Source: Prunella strophiata
Taxonomy: Eukaryota; Chordata; Aves; Passeriformes; Prunellidae
Assembly (NCBI GenBank): GCA_036583965.1
Contig: JAZBQD010000001.1
Location: forward strand, 24,834,597-24,898,596
Direction of reading: 5' to 3'
DNA length: 64,000 nucleotides
The position numbers and the translations under genes were made by a program. This document shows positions 24,706 through 38,100 of this stretch, piece after piece. Below the pieces are notes generated by a model, which saw only the letters and a program-made list of their open reading frames with translations, was not told the DNA's origin and searched no databases. Each line of letters begins with the position of its first letter. Positions within the stretch are counted from its first letter, which is position 1.

Positions 24706-27700
24706 GTCACTTAATTCTCGTGGTAGTCAGTGGTGCTGAGCACTGCTGCATTCACTTATACCTCCTCTTTCCTTCAGCTGGAGTTCAGTATGGATACAGT
24801 CTCTGGGAAAGTACATACCTTGGTCCATGAAAGTTCACTCATTTAAGTATATTTTGGTAGGGTTTTAAAGAAATGTCTGTCATGGTATTATTGAATGTGT
24901 TTGCCAAAAGTGCTCTCTCCCCCACGGGAAATTAGATATTTTTAATAGTGCTCTGAGTGCTCCTCAGGCATGAATTTCAGTGTTTTGGTCAATGCTACAA
25001 TTCTGCAGTATGAGCACATCAGTCCTTGAAAGAGGACTGAGTCCAGGAAGAGGAAGGATTGGCTAATTAGTGAGTTCTATTCTGTCAAATGTCTTTTTAT
25101 ATTTACCATTGAGTTCTGTGTTATTTTGGCTTTTTTCCCTAATGTGAATTCTTGATTTTTTTACTACAAAGCTGTAATGTCATTATTTTTGGTGTTAGGG
25201 ACTGTAGTGATTAGAATAGGAGACTTATGTAGTGTAGGTATAGAAGAATTTTTTTTTTCAGGAGGGAAATAATTAGCTGAATTAGTATAGGGGTTCTAAT
25301 GATCTAAATATATTTTACAAGGGTTAAGGGTAATTGTTCTGCACTTCTGTGGTTCACAGATAAGTCTGTTGCAATGATGCTGCTAATAAAGTATTTTATG
25401 TGTCAGCCTTCACCATTATTGCAGAAAAGGCACTGAATGCTTCAATCTTCCCTGTCTCACGTTCCCCTGAAACAAAGTTTGTGCTAAAATTCAGTGAACT
25501 TAATTTAGACAGAACAACTCCATGCTCCATGCTTCAGTGCTTGAATAAGGATAGAAATTGTGTGGATTTTCAGGTTAAAAAGCAAGACATGAGAGTAATT
25601 TTTACATGTCACTGCTTGGACTAAAGGTTTGGTAGAATCATTTGTCTGAGACTTATTTGCTTATCTGTAAGATCTGCATGCATACACTGAAATCTCAATA
25701 ATTCTAATATTTACTGCTAAATTGAGTTTTCAGCATCCAGTGGCAGAGTTAGGCACTGAGTCCTTTGGGATTGAGCCATCTCTAGGGCAGGCAGCTGCAA
25801 TATAGAGGTGTTGGAATTAATCCTGAGAGGTTGTCCTTGTGCCTCACAGGTGTCACAGGGACCTCCTGACACTGGAGACCTGGATGACAGATCTTAGAAC
25901 AGGCATAATCCCAGTTCACAAAAGGCTATGTCCAGTGATGAAAAATTTGTCAGAAAAAATTACGGCTTTGTTCCAGGCACTGGTTTTAGTCAGCTTAATC
26001 AGCAGTATGTGATTCTGTGGCACTTCATTTGTTTGAAACCCAAATTAACCTCTGTTACAGAGCCTCTGCTTAGTTTCTGTAAATTAACAACAGGATGTGA
26101 CTTTTTGGAGCTGAGGTTCTGTTAAAAAAAGCACAGATGTGCAGAAAATAATAGCCAGCTAAATGGGAGGTTTGTAAATGCTTCTCTTGCAGTTATGTTC
26201 CTAATTACTTATTTTAAAGACAAAGTGAAGCTACGTGTTTTCTGTTTGGTTGAAGCAGCTGTATATTGCTGCCTATTTTAATAGATTTTTCTTTCTCCTT
26301 TCCCTACTGCTTCTTCACCTCCAAAATGACCCAGCCCACCCAAGCAAGCACTGAAAACAAGGTGCAGCAGGACAGCACTGTCCCCTCCCTGCAGAGACTG
26401 GGTGAAGTCAAAGCCAGGATCTTGCAGAGCAGGGAATATTTCTTTGGTACAGCTCCTTCTCAGGGCTGCTGTGCTGTTTGCTCTAAGCCACCTGGCAAAT
26501 GAAATTCTGCAGTTCACAGGGGATTCCTAAACCAAAACCTGACCTGCACAGGAGTGGGGTTAGGGTGTGGCTCAGCTGAGACACTGTGGAAAACAGTGTT
26601 GAGCATTTCTGTCACCTTTCTCTGTGAGACTCTGTGGTGGCTCCTTTATGTAAGAGTTATTCCAAGGGCTGACTTAGATTTTGAGATGATTCTTCCTGTT
26701 ATGACCAATTTTTGACATTCTTCTGCATACAGAACTGTTCCTGCTCCCCCCAGCAGTAAGGTCAGTGCACAGGCTGCTCTTAGAATTGACCCATCTGTTT
26801 TTTGTCCCATGGATGTCAAAAGAAAGAGGCCAGGTGTAGAAATGGGCAAGTACAAGTCTTGTACAGCAGCTGTTTGGAGTAAACTGAGGTAGATTCTGGC
26901 AATACATGCTAAAGAGTTTTCCCTCTGACCTTGTGAAGTAAGTAGAGGAAAATGCATTTGAAAGTTAGAAACACACTAGGAGGGAACAGAATAGAAACAG
27001 ATTTATGGCAGTGTCAGTGAGTGAGGATGGAAGACAAAGTGCTGCTACAAGTGCTGCTCTCAAAATGAAAGCTGCAAGGCAGAGTGAGTCCTGTGCTGGC
27101 CACCTCAGCATGGTAAAGCTGCCAGGACACAGCTCCTGGCAGCACCAGCTTGTAATCTGAAACCCAGAAGCATTGGAAAAGATCATTTACCCATCCTTGT
27201 GTGTACTTCAGAGCTGGTTAAGCATGCAGGTGTGTAAATTAATCCATATGTTGATATCAAGGCTTAATCAATCTAAATATTTCTATTTAATCTCTTACAA
27301 TGGAGGTTTCTTAATATGCTGGTATTGAAATTGGTTTCCAGCTTTGTCTCATGAATCTGTGGCTCCACAGTGAAACACAAACTAGTTTACAGCACAGCAG
27401 GCACTCCTGAGCTATGCCTTGAGTCACACTCACATTGTGAGTGTGCACAACTCCATCAGCTGTAATTCCAAGGAAGGGCTTGTGGTGGCATTACAGACAG
27501 GATCACTGCCAGTGAGTTACAGTCCTTGAATGCAAAAAGCCCCAAACCTTTGGTTTCAATTCATTATGAAATCTGTAAAGACTGAGCTCATTACCTGTTT
27601 AAACTGTCTCCTATGATCATTCCATAATCCTGAGCCTGCTGTGGGCCACTGGAATTTACCAGCATATGCATGTTAGGTAAATATTTGAGGAGCAGCTCTT

Positions 27701-29752
27701 CAGCCTGTGTGAAATGTCAGGGTATTAAAGGCAGATTCCCTTATCTGTGTGTCTCTCAAGACTCTCTTCAATCTCTAGCTGTGAGAGGAGAAAATAAAAA
27801 TTTGGGATGAAGGGAAATGTGCTCAAGCTGTGATTGCTTCCCACCTTTGTGAGGAACTTATATGTGGCACTAGTGATGAGGATGGCAAATGCATTTAGAT
27901 TTCACTGTGTGTTATGCTCCCTTTGCACTGAAGTAAAGAGCAGGGGTGGTAGAGAGCCAAGAACCTGTATGGTGCTACTGTTCATGCAATATTTGTGAGC
28001 TCTGCTCTTAGCTTGAGGCACAGGACACTCTTGTTTCCCACTTGATGAGCCTGGTCAGTGAGATTATGCAGAAGCTCATAGGCCCAGCTCTGCAAAGTTG
28101 AGAGAGGTGATCAGGAGCAGCAGAGGGTGCAGGGTACAGTGGAGGTCTTTTCACAGGAGGCAGATTTTAGCCAGAACACTCAAGGGAAAGGCACCACTGA
28201 GTGAATTTTTGTCCATTTGGTTGAAGGAGAAATGAGAGGAAGGATGGAGACAAGGCAGTTTTACAATTGCCCTTTTGACTGAGATTTCTTTAATGATTCA
28301 AGTCTCATCTCTGCTGTACTGACAGAACGGGATTAAAAGGGAGGTGGGTGGAGAGAGAGGAGGAAGGCATACTAAGTAGATTTTAAGCAGGCCAGCTTCA
28401 AAGTTTGGAACAGCAAGCACCTATAAGTACTCATATGAAAGCACTGAGCATTTAGTTTATAGTATTTACAGGTTGCATTTTTTCTGCTGAGTTTTGCTGC
28501 TGAAGTAAGAAGTTACACTTGAGTCATTTGCTAGCATGTCAGTAGCAGCAAATAATGCACCATGAGTCTTGATGTCATGGGTGTTATTGAAGGCTTCAGA
28601 GCAGTGATGAAAAACACAAAAACACATCCAGAGCTCGTTCAGTCACACCAAAGCTCCCCTGCAGTAAGCAAGTGGTACAGAGATGGTGCAAGGCTGTGCC
28701 AGTTTGTACCTTCCTGTGGGCACTGGGGCTGTGCAGGATGAGCACGAGCTCTCTGTGAGCCTCCATTCAGGGGCACCTGCCCTGAGCCTGGAGGGGAATA
28801 GAATGGTGACAACTCACTCTGAGCAGAAACTGAGGGAATGAGGCTGCAGTTGGCTCCCTGCCAGCAGCTGCTGGGTGTGACTGGGACCCTTTCATGGGAT
28901 TTTCATGATGTTGGTGCAACTGAACCAGCAGGTGCTGAGATTTGTAGGATTTGTTACCTGTTACTCACTAAAGGAGCATTGCAATCAAAACAAGTCAGGT
29001 GTTCCTGGAGAAATGTGGGGCTCCACTCCATGAGCTGAAGTAAGATAAAAACCATGAGAGCTCAGCACTCTTCAGTGGGATGCCAAATCTGAAAGTGTAG
29101 GATTAGATCATTAGATTCAGACAGAGGTTTATGATCTAATAAAAACACTAATGTGCTTTGGTGCAGCAGAAGCAAAAGGCGTGGGACAGACCCTACATCT
29201 TGTGTGAAGCAGCACATAAAAAAAAAAGATGGGGTGAATTGTACAGTACAGCAGATGAGAACTTCACAGAGGCAGTCAGGACTTGTTGGACTTTGCAAAG
29301 TGCAGCTGCAAGGGCCAGGTAGATTTCCCTGCATGGAAGAGAGGAGATACAGTGTGCTTGGCTAGCTAGTGACTGAATATTCAGTGTATTTTTGCTCCTA
29401 ATCATTCATTTGCTTCATGTCAATGTCAGCTCTGTCAGCTGCTGTAAAAATATTTTTAACTGGAGAGCTGATCACCAGTGAGGCTTTGTCTGTGCTTCTG
29501 ATATTATGAACTGCTAGTATTAATAATCTTTGGCTGTTTTAACATTCTTTATATCATAACATAGGCAGGGGAGGGGCATCATTCTGTATCAGAATAATTC
29601 CAGTAAAAAGTTTTAAATACTTTAAAAGTATTAATTTAATTATTTTTCTGCTTGAGAAATCATTAAATGAAGGTAATTAAATGGTTGTTTCCAAGCCCAA
29701 AGTTTGGTCTGTTTGGCAGTGAATTAAAATGAATGTGGTTGTTTTGATCTAG
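24706..29752. other. Non-coding single-copy stretch
   Basis: No gene recognised. The 78-codon plus frame at 26266-26502 contains an internal ATG after a pyrimidine-rich stretch and a hydrophilic C-terminal half, but it has an antisense frame of equal length and no relative that I know. GC-richer patches at 28.0-28.3 kb and 28.65-28.9 kb hold no element I can name. A stretch of A runs near 29218-29228 is simple sequence. Confidence 0.5.
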
Positions 29753-29813
29753 TTTTTTTTTTGTTTGTTTGTTTGTTTTTTTTTTTTGTTTTTTTTTTTT
29801 TTGTAACTATGGT
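29753..29813. repeat. T-rich low-complexity tract with GTTT repeats
   Basis: An 8-T run leads into several TTTG/GTTT units and two long T runs separated by single G, ending at 29813. It is simple sequence, and the Phe/Val-rich frame that starts here (29761-29997) is an artefact of it. Confidence 0.9.
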
Positions 29814-32174
29814 CCAAGGACCATCTCTTTTTGGCTGTATGTTCCAAGGGAAATATTCAGAGGATGTTCAGAGTGGAAGATGCATTGTAAGGGCACTTGA
29901 GCAATGTTTCCCTCTCTCCTCACACTGGCTGCAATCATGTGAAGTGCTGAGAGACTGCAGAGGTTTAACTGGAGTCAAAGGAAGTAGATATAGATAGTTA
30001 ACATATTTACTGTGTTCATTAATGACAGATAAGCCAGTCAGGAATGAAAAATCCTTCTCTGTATTCTTTCCCTCTAGGATAGAAAATGGAAATAAAGTAC
30101 TAAGTTTATATGGAGAGGTTACAAGTAGGAACTGGGGAAAATTAATTACAAAGGACTTTTATTTTACTCTAAACTAAATGTCTTCTCTATTCAGTCTCTA
30201 AAAATTCTATGAATACAAAGTTTTTTAACCTACAGAACGTTTTGACAATATTTTTCATTCTTTCTTGATGCCCAGTTTACAAACACTTTAAAGCTTTCTT
30301 TTTTACCATCAGTGTTAAGGCTGATTTTTTTTTCCAGGAAGATAAGAGAAGAACATCTTCCATCAAAGGCACAGTCTGTTTGCTATAAGGCAGAGAAATA
30401 AAATATCTGCAAGCTATCTCACTTCTTAATAATCCTTTAGAAAGGCAGGACTGATATTTTAAGGCCAAGGGTGAACTTTTGGAGAAACTTCAGTGGAGTA
30501 AAACTACAAACACCTATTTGAATTACTGCACGAACAGTTCAGTAGCAGAATTTTCCATCACATTCTCAGGGCATAGGCAATGCCTTAATTTTTTGTAGTG
30601 TGCCTAGAGCATTTGTATTGTAAGTTTGTAAGTGAGCTGGATCTTTAGTCTCCTGTGAAAGCCTCCTGACAGGGAGATTCCTAGAATCTTATTAACTGGG
30701 CTATGTAAACTTTTTCTTTCAGTGCAGATCAATCCCATAAAAAGGGAAGATGACCAAGACTTCTGTCCAGTGTGCTCTGTGATTGAAGAGATGAGGTGTG
30801 GGGTTCAGGCAATCATGAGCTTTAACTTGATTTTGCTTATGTGATATGACAAGCACCTTGGCAAGTCTGTTGATTTGGGTTTTTTTACCTCACTAGAAAA
30901 GTAGGATTGATGCTCCTGATGTTATCTGCATCATAGGGAAATATCTCAGTTTGTAGATGGGTATCTGTGGCAGGTTTGGACCACAGGCACATACTTTTTA
31001 GGGCTCATCCCTGAGGTCAGCTTGATGTATTTGGGCCAGTTATATGCAAGAAGAATTTCTTTTGAGGACTATTTTATATATAAATTTTCTCTTTGCATAA
31101 TGCTGGTGCAATTTATGGTAATTTTCTCTATCCTTGCCCACTTTGTTAGCATTTTTCCACCTGACAAGTACTAGAGCAGGACCCTGAAACCATGGCCTAG
31201 CTTTAAAAGCTGGTGTTTGTCTCTACTTACTGCTCAAAACAGCATGTCAAGTCAAAGTCAAAGGGAGAGACTTCTGGATTAAATCATGGGGGGAGCTCTG
31301 CAGTGTGCCAGGGAGGATGTCTGATGAGTACAGTGTGATGCCTGATGGCTTTGCCATGGCTGTGATGTTATCCTGCCTGACATTATCCTCTTAGGTACAT
31401 GATGTGAAATGGCATCGTGTTGCATGTGATAAAACCATGTTGCATTAAAAGCTAGAGCAGTAATGACAAAGCCAAACAGGCTAACAATAACTTCCTTGAA
31501 AGCCAACAAATAAAATAACAGTTTTCTAATCTAACTATGGATCTTTCCATTCAGCTGAAGTTAATATAATTTCATGCAGGCTTAGCTTTTTACCGTTACG
31601 TGTACCTTCACACCCACACACAGTTTATTTCTGGTCCTGCCTATGAATTCTTAATGTTTAAGGTTTAATAGAAAATGCACTGGCTGAGTCAATTAGTGCT
31701 GCAGCTACTGCTACTTCTTTTAGCCCAACTGTAGCTGTTATAAAAGAAAATGTCATAACCTTCACAGCTGTCTCCTGTATCTGTCATGAATAAAACAGGA
31801 TTGCAAGTTCATCTGGCTTGCCAACCTTCCTGTGTCTTAGCAAAACACACTTGAGTTTGATATTGCTTCTTAAAAAAAAAAAAAAAAAATCAGAATTATT
31901 TTGCCATCCAGCCCTTCTCCAGGGTATTGCAGCTGTCAGCATGCCCAGACCATGCCTTGGTCCATCATGAACTGAGAAGTTCTGTGAGTTCTGTACTTGT
32001 ATGAAATTATCACTGCCTTAGGGGAAGAGGAAGGTTGGCCTCTGCCTTTGGACTCCAGGTGAATGTCCCAAGGATTTTCCTGTATGTAGTCTGCCACATT
32101 CTACCTATTTGCAGCTTTCAGGGTGAACTCCTTAGGAACTGATCCTTTATCCATTAATGACACAAGCAGAACAC
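29814..32174. other. Non-coding single-copy stretch
   Basis: AT-rich, with an 18-A run at 31872-31889. Frames are all under 80 codons. No element, exon or RNA gene was recognised. Confidence 0.55.
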
Positions 32175-32198
32175 TTTTTTTTTTTTTTTTTTTTTTTT
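32175..32198. repeat. Poly(T) tract, 24 nt
   Basis: Uninterrupted run of 24 T. It could be the tail of a minus-strand retrocopy, but the sequence downstream shows no recognisable parent. Confidence 0.9.
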
Positions 32199-35100
32199 AA
32201 ATATGTGTGTCTTACTGAGTTGTTTCCCAGTTTATCATTTGCAGGTGTCATGTAATTAAAGTTTAGTCTAGCCTAAGGATTTTTTAATGGTACTTTTCCC
32301 ATTCAGACTATCTCAGGGTTCTTGGTTGGATTGGAGAATGATTATATAGGCAATTAACTTGGTCATTATGCTCTCAGCAATAGTTCACACACAGCTTTTT
32401 ACATTACGACCTGAATTTTATAGATGAAACTAATGTTAGTCTAGACATCAGGGTCATTCACTCCTCTTTTCAAAGAACCCCTGTGGGACATTTAAACTTC
32501 TACTTAGAGGCCAACAGAGGGTCTGGCTTTATGATTGCTATTAACAGAGAACAGCAGCTGGACTTGCCTAGACATTAAATACTGCAGTGCCAACAGCTGG
32601 TTATAAAAACATGCCCTGGTCCCCTCTACAGCCCATGACCTGCTCCCCCAAAAGGAAGAAAGTCCAATCAGTAAGCAGGACTGTGATGATTGTGTCTTAG
32701 TTTGTAATTGCTTGGAATTGTGCTGCTGGCTCTCTTGGATGGCATTATAGCTCCAGATGTCCTGGAAGTCCTTTGCTGTTCTTTGATGATGAGTATTCCT
32801 CTGTGATACTGTGACTTTTAGGCCCAGCATTTTGGCCAATGTATCATTTCCATCAGTCACACATGGTAGATAATGCAGCATTGCCATGAAAAGCCTTCTA
32901 TGAGAGGCTCTCTCAGTGAAAGAGTCTTGAATTATATCTGAGGAGCTTGGTTGTGTGGTTGATTTGTGTTTCAAGAATGGCATAACCATGAAATGTCCTT
33001 TTTCCAGTCTCAGAGCCCAGAGTAAGGACTCCAACGTGCCAGATCCTGCTTGCTCTGAGGGTAGGATGCTGATGTCCTGGTTGACAGATCATGCAACTTG
33101 CTGTAGGAACAGAGCTGCTCTGTGGCCATGTGGGCTTTATTTGGGGTCAGGAAGAGGCTAATGAGGTCTGTACACTTGGGACACCCTCACTGAGGTAGGG
33201 AACACCATCAATAGGGCATCAGTCCCAACCAAAATTAGTAAAACTCTTCCACATGTTAGAGATATCCTTTGCTCATCTTCTCCATGACAGTGAAGGAAGG
33301 ACCAGGAGAAGGACAAAAGAAGCATTTTCTGAAGAGGAAGACATGCCTGGAAGGGATGTAGGTTCTTGTTCATGGGTGAGGACAGGAAAAGAAATTAATT
33401 GTGAAATGTGTTTCAAGAGCAAACAGCTCTAGAACAGGATAAAAGGTCAAAACCAAAAACAGTGGGTTTCTGTCCAAGAAGGGGTAGGCTCCAGTTTCTT
33501 GGAAGCAAGTAGAGATGGAGAGAGAACAAACTGAGCATCTTGTCAGCAGTGGACAATTTCCTTCATTTTTTAGGGAAAGGATGTAAAAGTCATTGTAGCT
33601 GTGCAAGTTAGAAGGGAATTTACAGTTGTTGTAAACACCCACTGGGCCTAGCTAAGATGATTTTCTACTGCATGTCTATAAACAGTGTGAAGACTTGATA
33701 GTATTTCTGGCTGTGGCTTTACAGCAGCAGGAACCACAGGACAGAATATATCTGCTGTGATTTGTGACTTGTCAAAAAACATTGATTTCCCTGCAGTTCA
33801 TATACAATTTCATGGCATTCATTCATGCTTTGTGGCAGATCCTCTGTTTTGTGCCTTGTCTCAGATGTACATAGGGATTTTTGTTTTTTTGTATTCCCAT
33901 GTAAATGAACCAGTTCTTCAAAATGTAGCTCATTGACACAGTCCCTCCCAAACAGAGACCAAACTGGGTTTGTCAGCTGGAAGGTGATTGCTTTGGTGGT
34001 CTCTGTGATCTGGCTGTAAATTGGAAGTGCCTGATGAAAATCAGTGTAGTTTCAGGAGAGCTGGCATGTAAGAAGTGCTTTCATAAGACAGGATGTTTTG
34101 ACAGCAACATTAGGCAGTGAGATTTCTCTGAATGCCTGGATCTGGTACTTGTCTGAGAATGTAAGAGTATGGCAGCTCTTGGTAAGGCTGTGTGTGTCAC
34201 CAAGTGCACTAACACATGAATGGAACATTCTTTAAACCTCAACAAGCCCTCAAAAGGGGAAAAAAACCCAACCCACATCCCTCTGGCTTGCAGCTTGATG
34301 ATTCTCACAGATGAAAGTGGATTTGTTTTCGAATACTGTCTGCAGTCAGGATGCAGCTATCAATGTCCAGCCAGCACCAGCTCATTTTAGTGTCTGGAAT
34401 TTTTCTTGATAATTTTTTTTTTTCAGACATTTTCTTATGTTAAAATATTCTGTCAGGGACTTCTCTTGCCTCATGGTTTTTGAAGTGATGTTATCCCCCT
34501 GCTTGTTTTTAATAGCCATTTGGCACCTGACAGCACATATTTTCTTATATATTATCTTCCATTCTGTATGCACTACGGTTTGTTTATTTTGTTGCTATTT
34601 ATAGGAGGGTCTCCCACAAGGCTCTGGGCACTGGTAATGATTTTTAGAGAACAGAAATATCCTTGGAGAAATTTCATAAATGGAAAATAACCCAGATGAT
34701 AAACAGATGCAAAGAGAGAGAGCATATATTATAAACTGGCTTTTCATGCCTGCATCACTCAGAGGAACCTGTCAGTCCACAGCTGAACTATTATGGATCT
34801 GTCTCAAGGAATATATGATTTATCCTCTAAATATGATTATTTCCCCTGCCAAAAGAAAATGCCAGTAGACCTACATTGCTTAGGAAATCTAAGTAATTTT
34901 AATAGGGAAAACATGGAAATTTCTGCAATTTACATGCAACTATCATTGTTTTAAGTGCTTTCCATGAAGGACCTCATCATCTATAATGCTTTAAAAAACA
35001 ATAGAGGAGGAATTAATATGTTTGCTGGGAAGGGATGAAGCCAGTCATAAAGACTCCTTTTAAAAATGTTGTAGATTCTGTATGTGAGGAATAGTTACAA

Positions 35101-38100
35101 TCATTGATGAAAAATATGACACTGAAATGCTGTTGTGATTCCAGCATAATAACAAGAGTTTTGTGCATAGCCTGTCCTAAAACACTGGCAGTATTTGAAT
35201 TCCAGACCAATTTCTCACCTGGCCCCAGATGACAGAAGTCAGCCCTCTTCAGTTATGCTGGCAGTGTGCTGGAGGGTTTAGCAAAGCAAATGCCTCTTTC
35301 ATTTAGGCTCAGCTTTCAAAACTTTTGTCATGTACCTTTCCATAAAGAGAACAAGCAGGCAAGGAGCTTCAAGGAGCTCTTGCTCCTTCCTGGCTTTTTC
35401 CCCAGGGCTGGTTCATAGGGACCCCATAGCCAGAAGTGCTGGGGCATGCTTTTACACTCAGAACATGGATTTTTTTTGTGCTGCCTTCTCAGAACACAGC
35501 CCTCCTCTCTGCAGCTCTTAAATTCTTAATCTGCAGGGCCTGTGTTTGTGTGAGCAGACAATGTGTTTGGAGAGCAAATGAAGGAGGGCTGCACAGACAT
35601 CTTGCTTGACTTTTAATAATTGCTTACATTTCCAAATATGTTAGTTCTCAAGTATCCAATCTGTACCCAAATCTCAAACTAGGCATTCAGAAACCTAATT
35701 AGAGAGTAAAGCAAAACATTTAGATTAGGAACAGATGCCTCATGCTAGGCACCTAATTTTGGGTGTGTTTCTTTTCTTGCTTTAAGAGGGCAACTGAGCT
35801 GGGCGAGTCATTGTAGCCTTCATGTTCAGGTGTTGGAGCATTATCTCTGGACACAGCCTTCTGTGTTTCCAAGCCAAACAAAAAGCTGATGGCAACTAAC
35901 TGGTAACAATGGGCCAGTCTCTGTTTAAGGTTGGTCTTTTCCATCATAAAGCTCTAGGCCTACAGCTCTTCTATGTTAAAGATAGCTCAAGAACAAAGGA
36001 TGAAATCTTTCATCTGGAATAAATGGGACTTTGTCCAAATGAATTCACAAGTGTGATACATAACAGCTTCCTCAGCTCTTCAGCACTTTTCTGTCCTGTC
36101 CTGTCAGTATTCAGATAGAGAGACAAAGTTATTTTAGCTGCAGGTTGCATCTCCATTCAGCTGTATGCATTAGACAGTTGCTTTTTCAAGTTATCATTGT
36201 GAATTTGCTCAGGCTATTATGTAAGCATGAAAATGTGGACTGGTGCTTGTAAACAGTTTCAATACTTTGGGTACCTTGTGTTTATGCTGGGGTAAAGCAT
36301 GAGCAATAATCTGTCTCTTCCCAAGATAAGGAGAGGGTTTTTTAAATTCCAAACATGGGGGCCAGCATGAAGCCAACCACAATTTTTGTACATTAGATCA
36401 AATTTTTCTGGTTCATTGGTACTGACTGAGATCAAATGTCATGATATTGGTGGGAACTCCTTTTGGGTAAGATACATTACCCAAATGTGTTAGAAAACTC
36501 CTGATCAATGCTTAGTAGGAATTGTGATTGGGCATGTATCTGTGGACATAGATATATGTATTGGGCAGATTACTAAATGCAGTTAATAATCACCTCCAGC
36601 AAGTTCCTCACACAGAGGAACACCTAACAAGGAGCTAAAGGATCAGCAGTCCCCCAAACAACTCCCAAACAGATTTATGTTGCTTCTGATTTTTATCATG
36701 TGCATTCAATAGTAAATATTTTTTATTTTTTCCACCTGAAACACAAATTTTAACTTCAAGGGAAACAGGATTTCCCTGACCATGGATCACTGATCAGTCC
36801 AGAAGGCATTTTGCACTATTGCATGCCCCAACATTTTTTACTAAACAGAATAATTACAGCCTAAAATATGCAGCTTTTCTGGGAATGAGATTAAATCCTG
36901 TTAATTAAAAGAGAAATCTGAGATAAGTGACAATTTAGAAGTTATTTGTATGTTTTTTTTATGCTGTTTGCATGCTCAATGTATGCTCTCAATAATAATA
37001 GCCAATAGAGAGGACCAAATGTTGTGCTGATAAAAACTGGTGAAGCTCTGTTGAAGTCAGTCCAAGTCTGTCCATTTACAAGACTGTTTCATTTCTTTGA
37101 ACTCACTAAAGGAGATTTTTCCCTTTTGTGTGTATAATCAGAATGTTGAAAAAAACCCTAAAGAAGATGAACAACAGATTTCATTCAAAACAGGAAGGAA
37201 TGAGGGGTGATTTCTTAAAAAAAACAAATATTTCCTCTGATCTGTAAAGCAAAGAGGATTCCAAATATTCTTGGATTTTATGCCTCTCCCAATCTTGTTA
37301 GAAAATTCTGGTGCATTTTTATGACAACAGAGCTCTGATGTTGCCAGTGCTGCAGAGTCTAGTGATGAATGGTCCCTGTCATTTCACCTAGCAGTTTTTT
37401 CAGCAATATGTAGCTAAGTCTTGTAGAAGTAGCTTTAAAGGATTATTTAGGGGTTCAAGGTGACATTCTGCTTTGGTGGTGTCTCTTTCCTGCTTGCAGT
37501 TAGTTTGACTGGTTGGGAGTGTTGGGGGCAAGGTGTAAAAGCTAGTTCACCCTGCTCTCTGCCTCTGGTTCATCAGAGGGAGCACTGGCTTCCTGGAGCT
37601 CTCTCTTGCCCTGTTTTCCTGCATTCACCACCTTGAGTGAACTTTAAACATTTGATTTCACACATCTCCATCCCAGCAGAGATGGCTTTGCCTTGCTGCA
37701 CACTGAATGCCATGTGGGAAGTGGTGACATCCAGCATGTTGTGGTGTTGGTGCTGCAAACAAGTCCCATGTTCTGGAGAGCCATGGCTAGGTGTGGTTGT
37801 TTCTGAGCAGCCTTTTCCACATTACTCCTCAGTTTCTTTCTCTTATGCTTATTCTGCTTATCAGAGGCTTCAAATTTGGCTGTGGGCTCTAGCCAGACAG
37901 ACACAAAATTCATGTTCTCTTTCAAAATCTGCTGGGTGGCTTGGTGGAAATACAATTTTGCCAGTAGTAAAACATATTCTCCCAGCATCCAGGGCTTGTT
38001 CTCTGTATTGATTTTTTTTTTTCCCTCCCCAATTTAGAAGTCTTCTAATCAAAAGAACAAGATTGTACTTTTGTGCTTATTGTTTCTACTATCCTCCTGG

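Noticed and set aside
37637..38011. Opposed 124- and 114-codon frames as a coding exon
   Set aside because: Both strands are open over the same bases, neither translation is recognisable, and no flanking splice pair was found.
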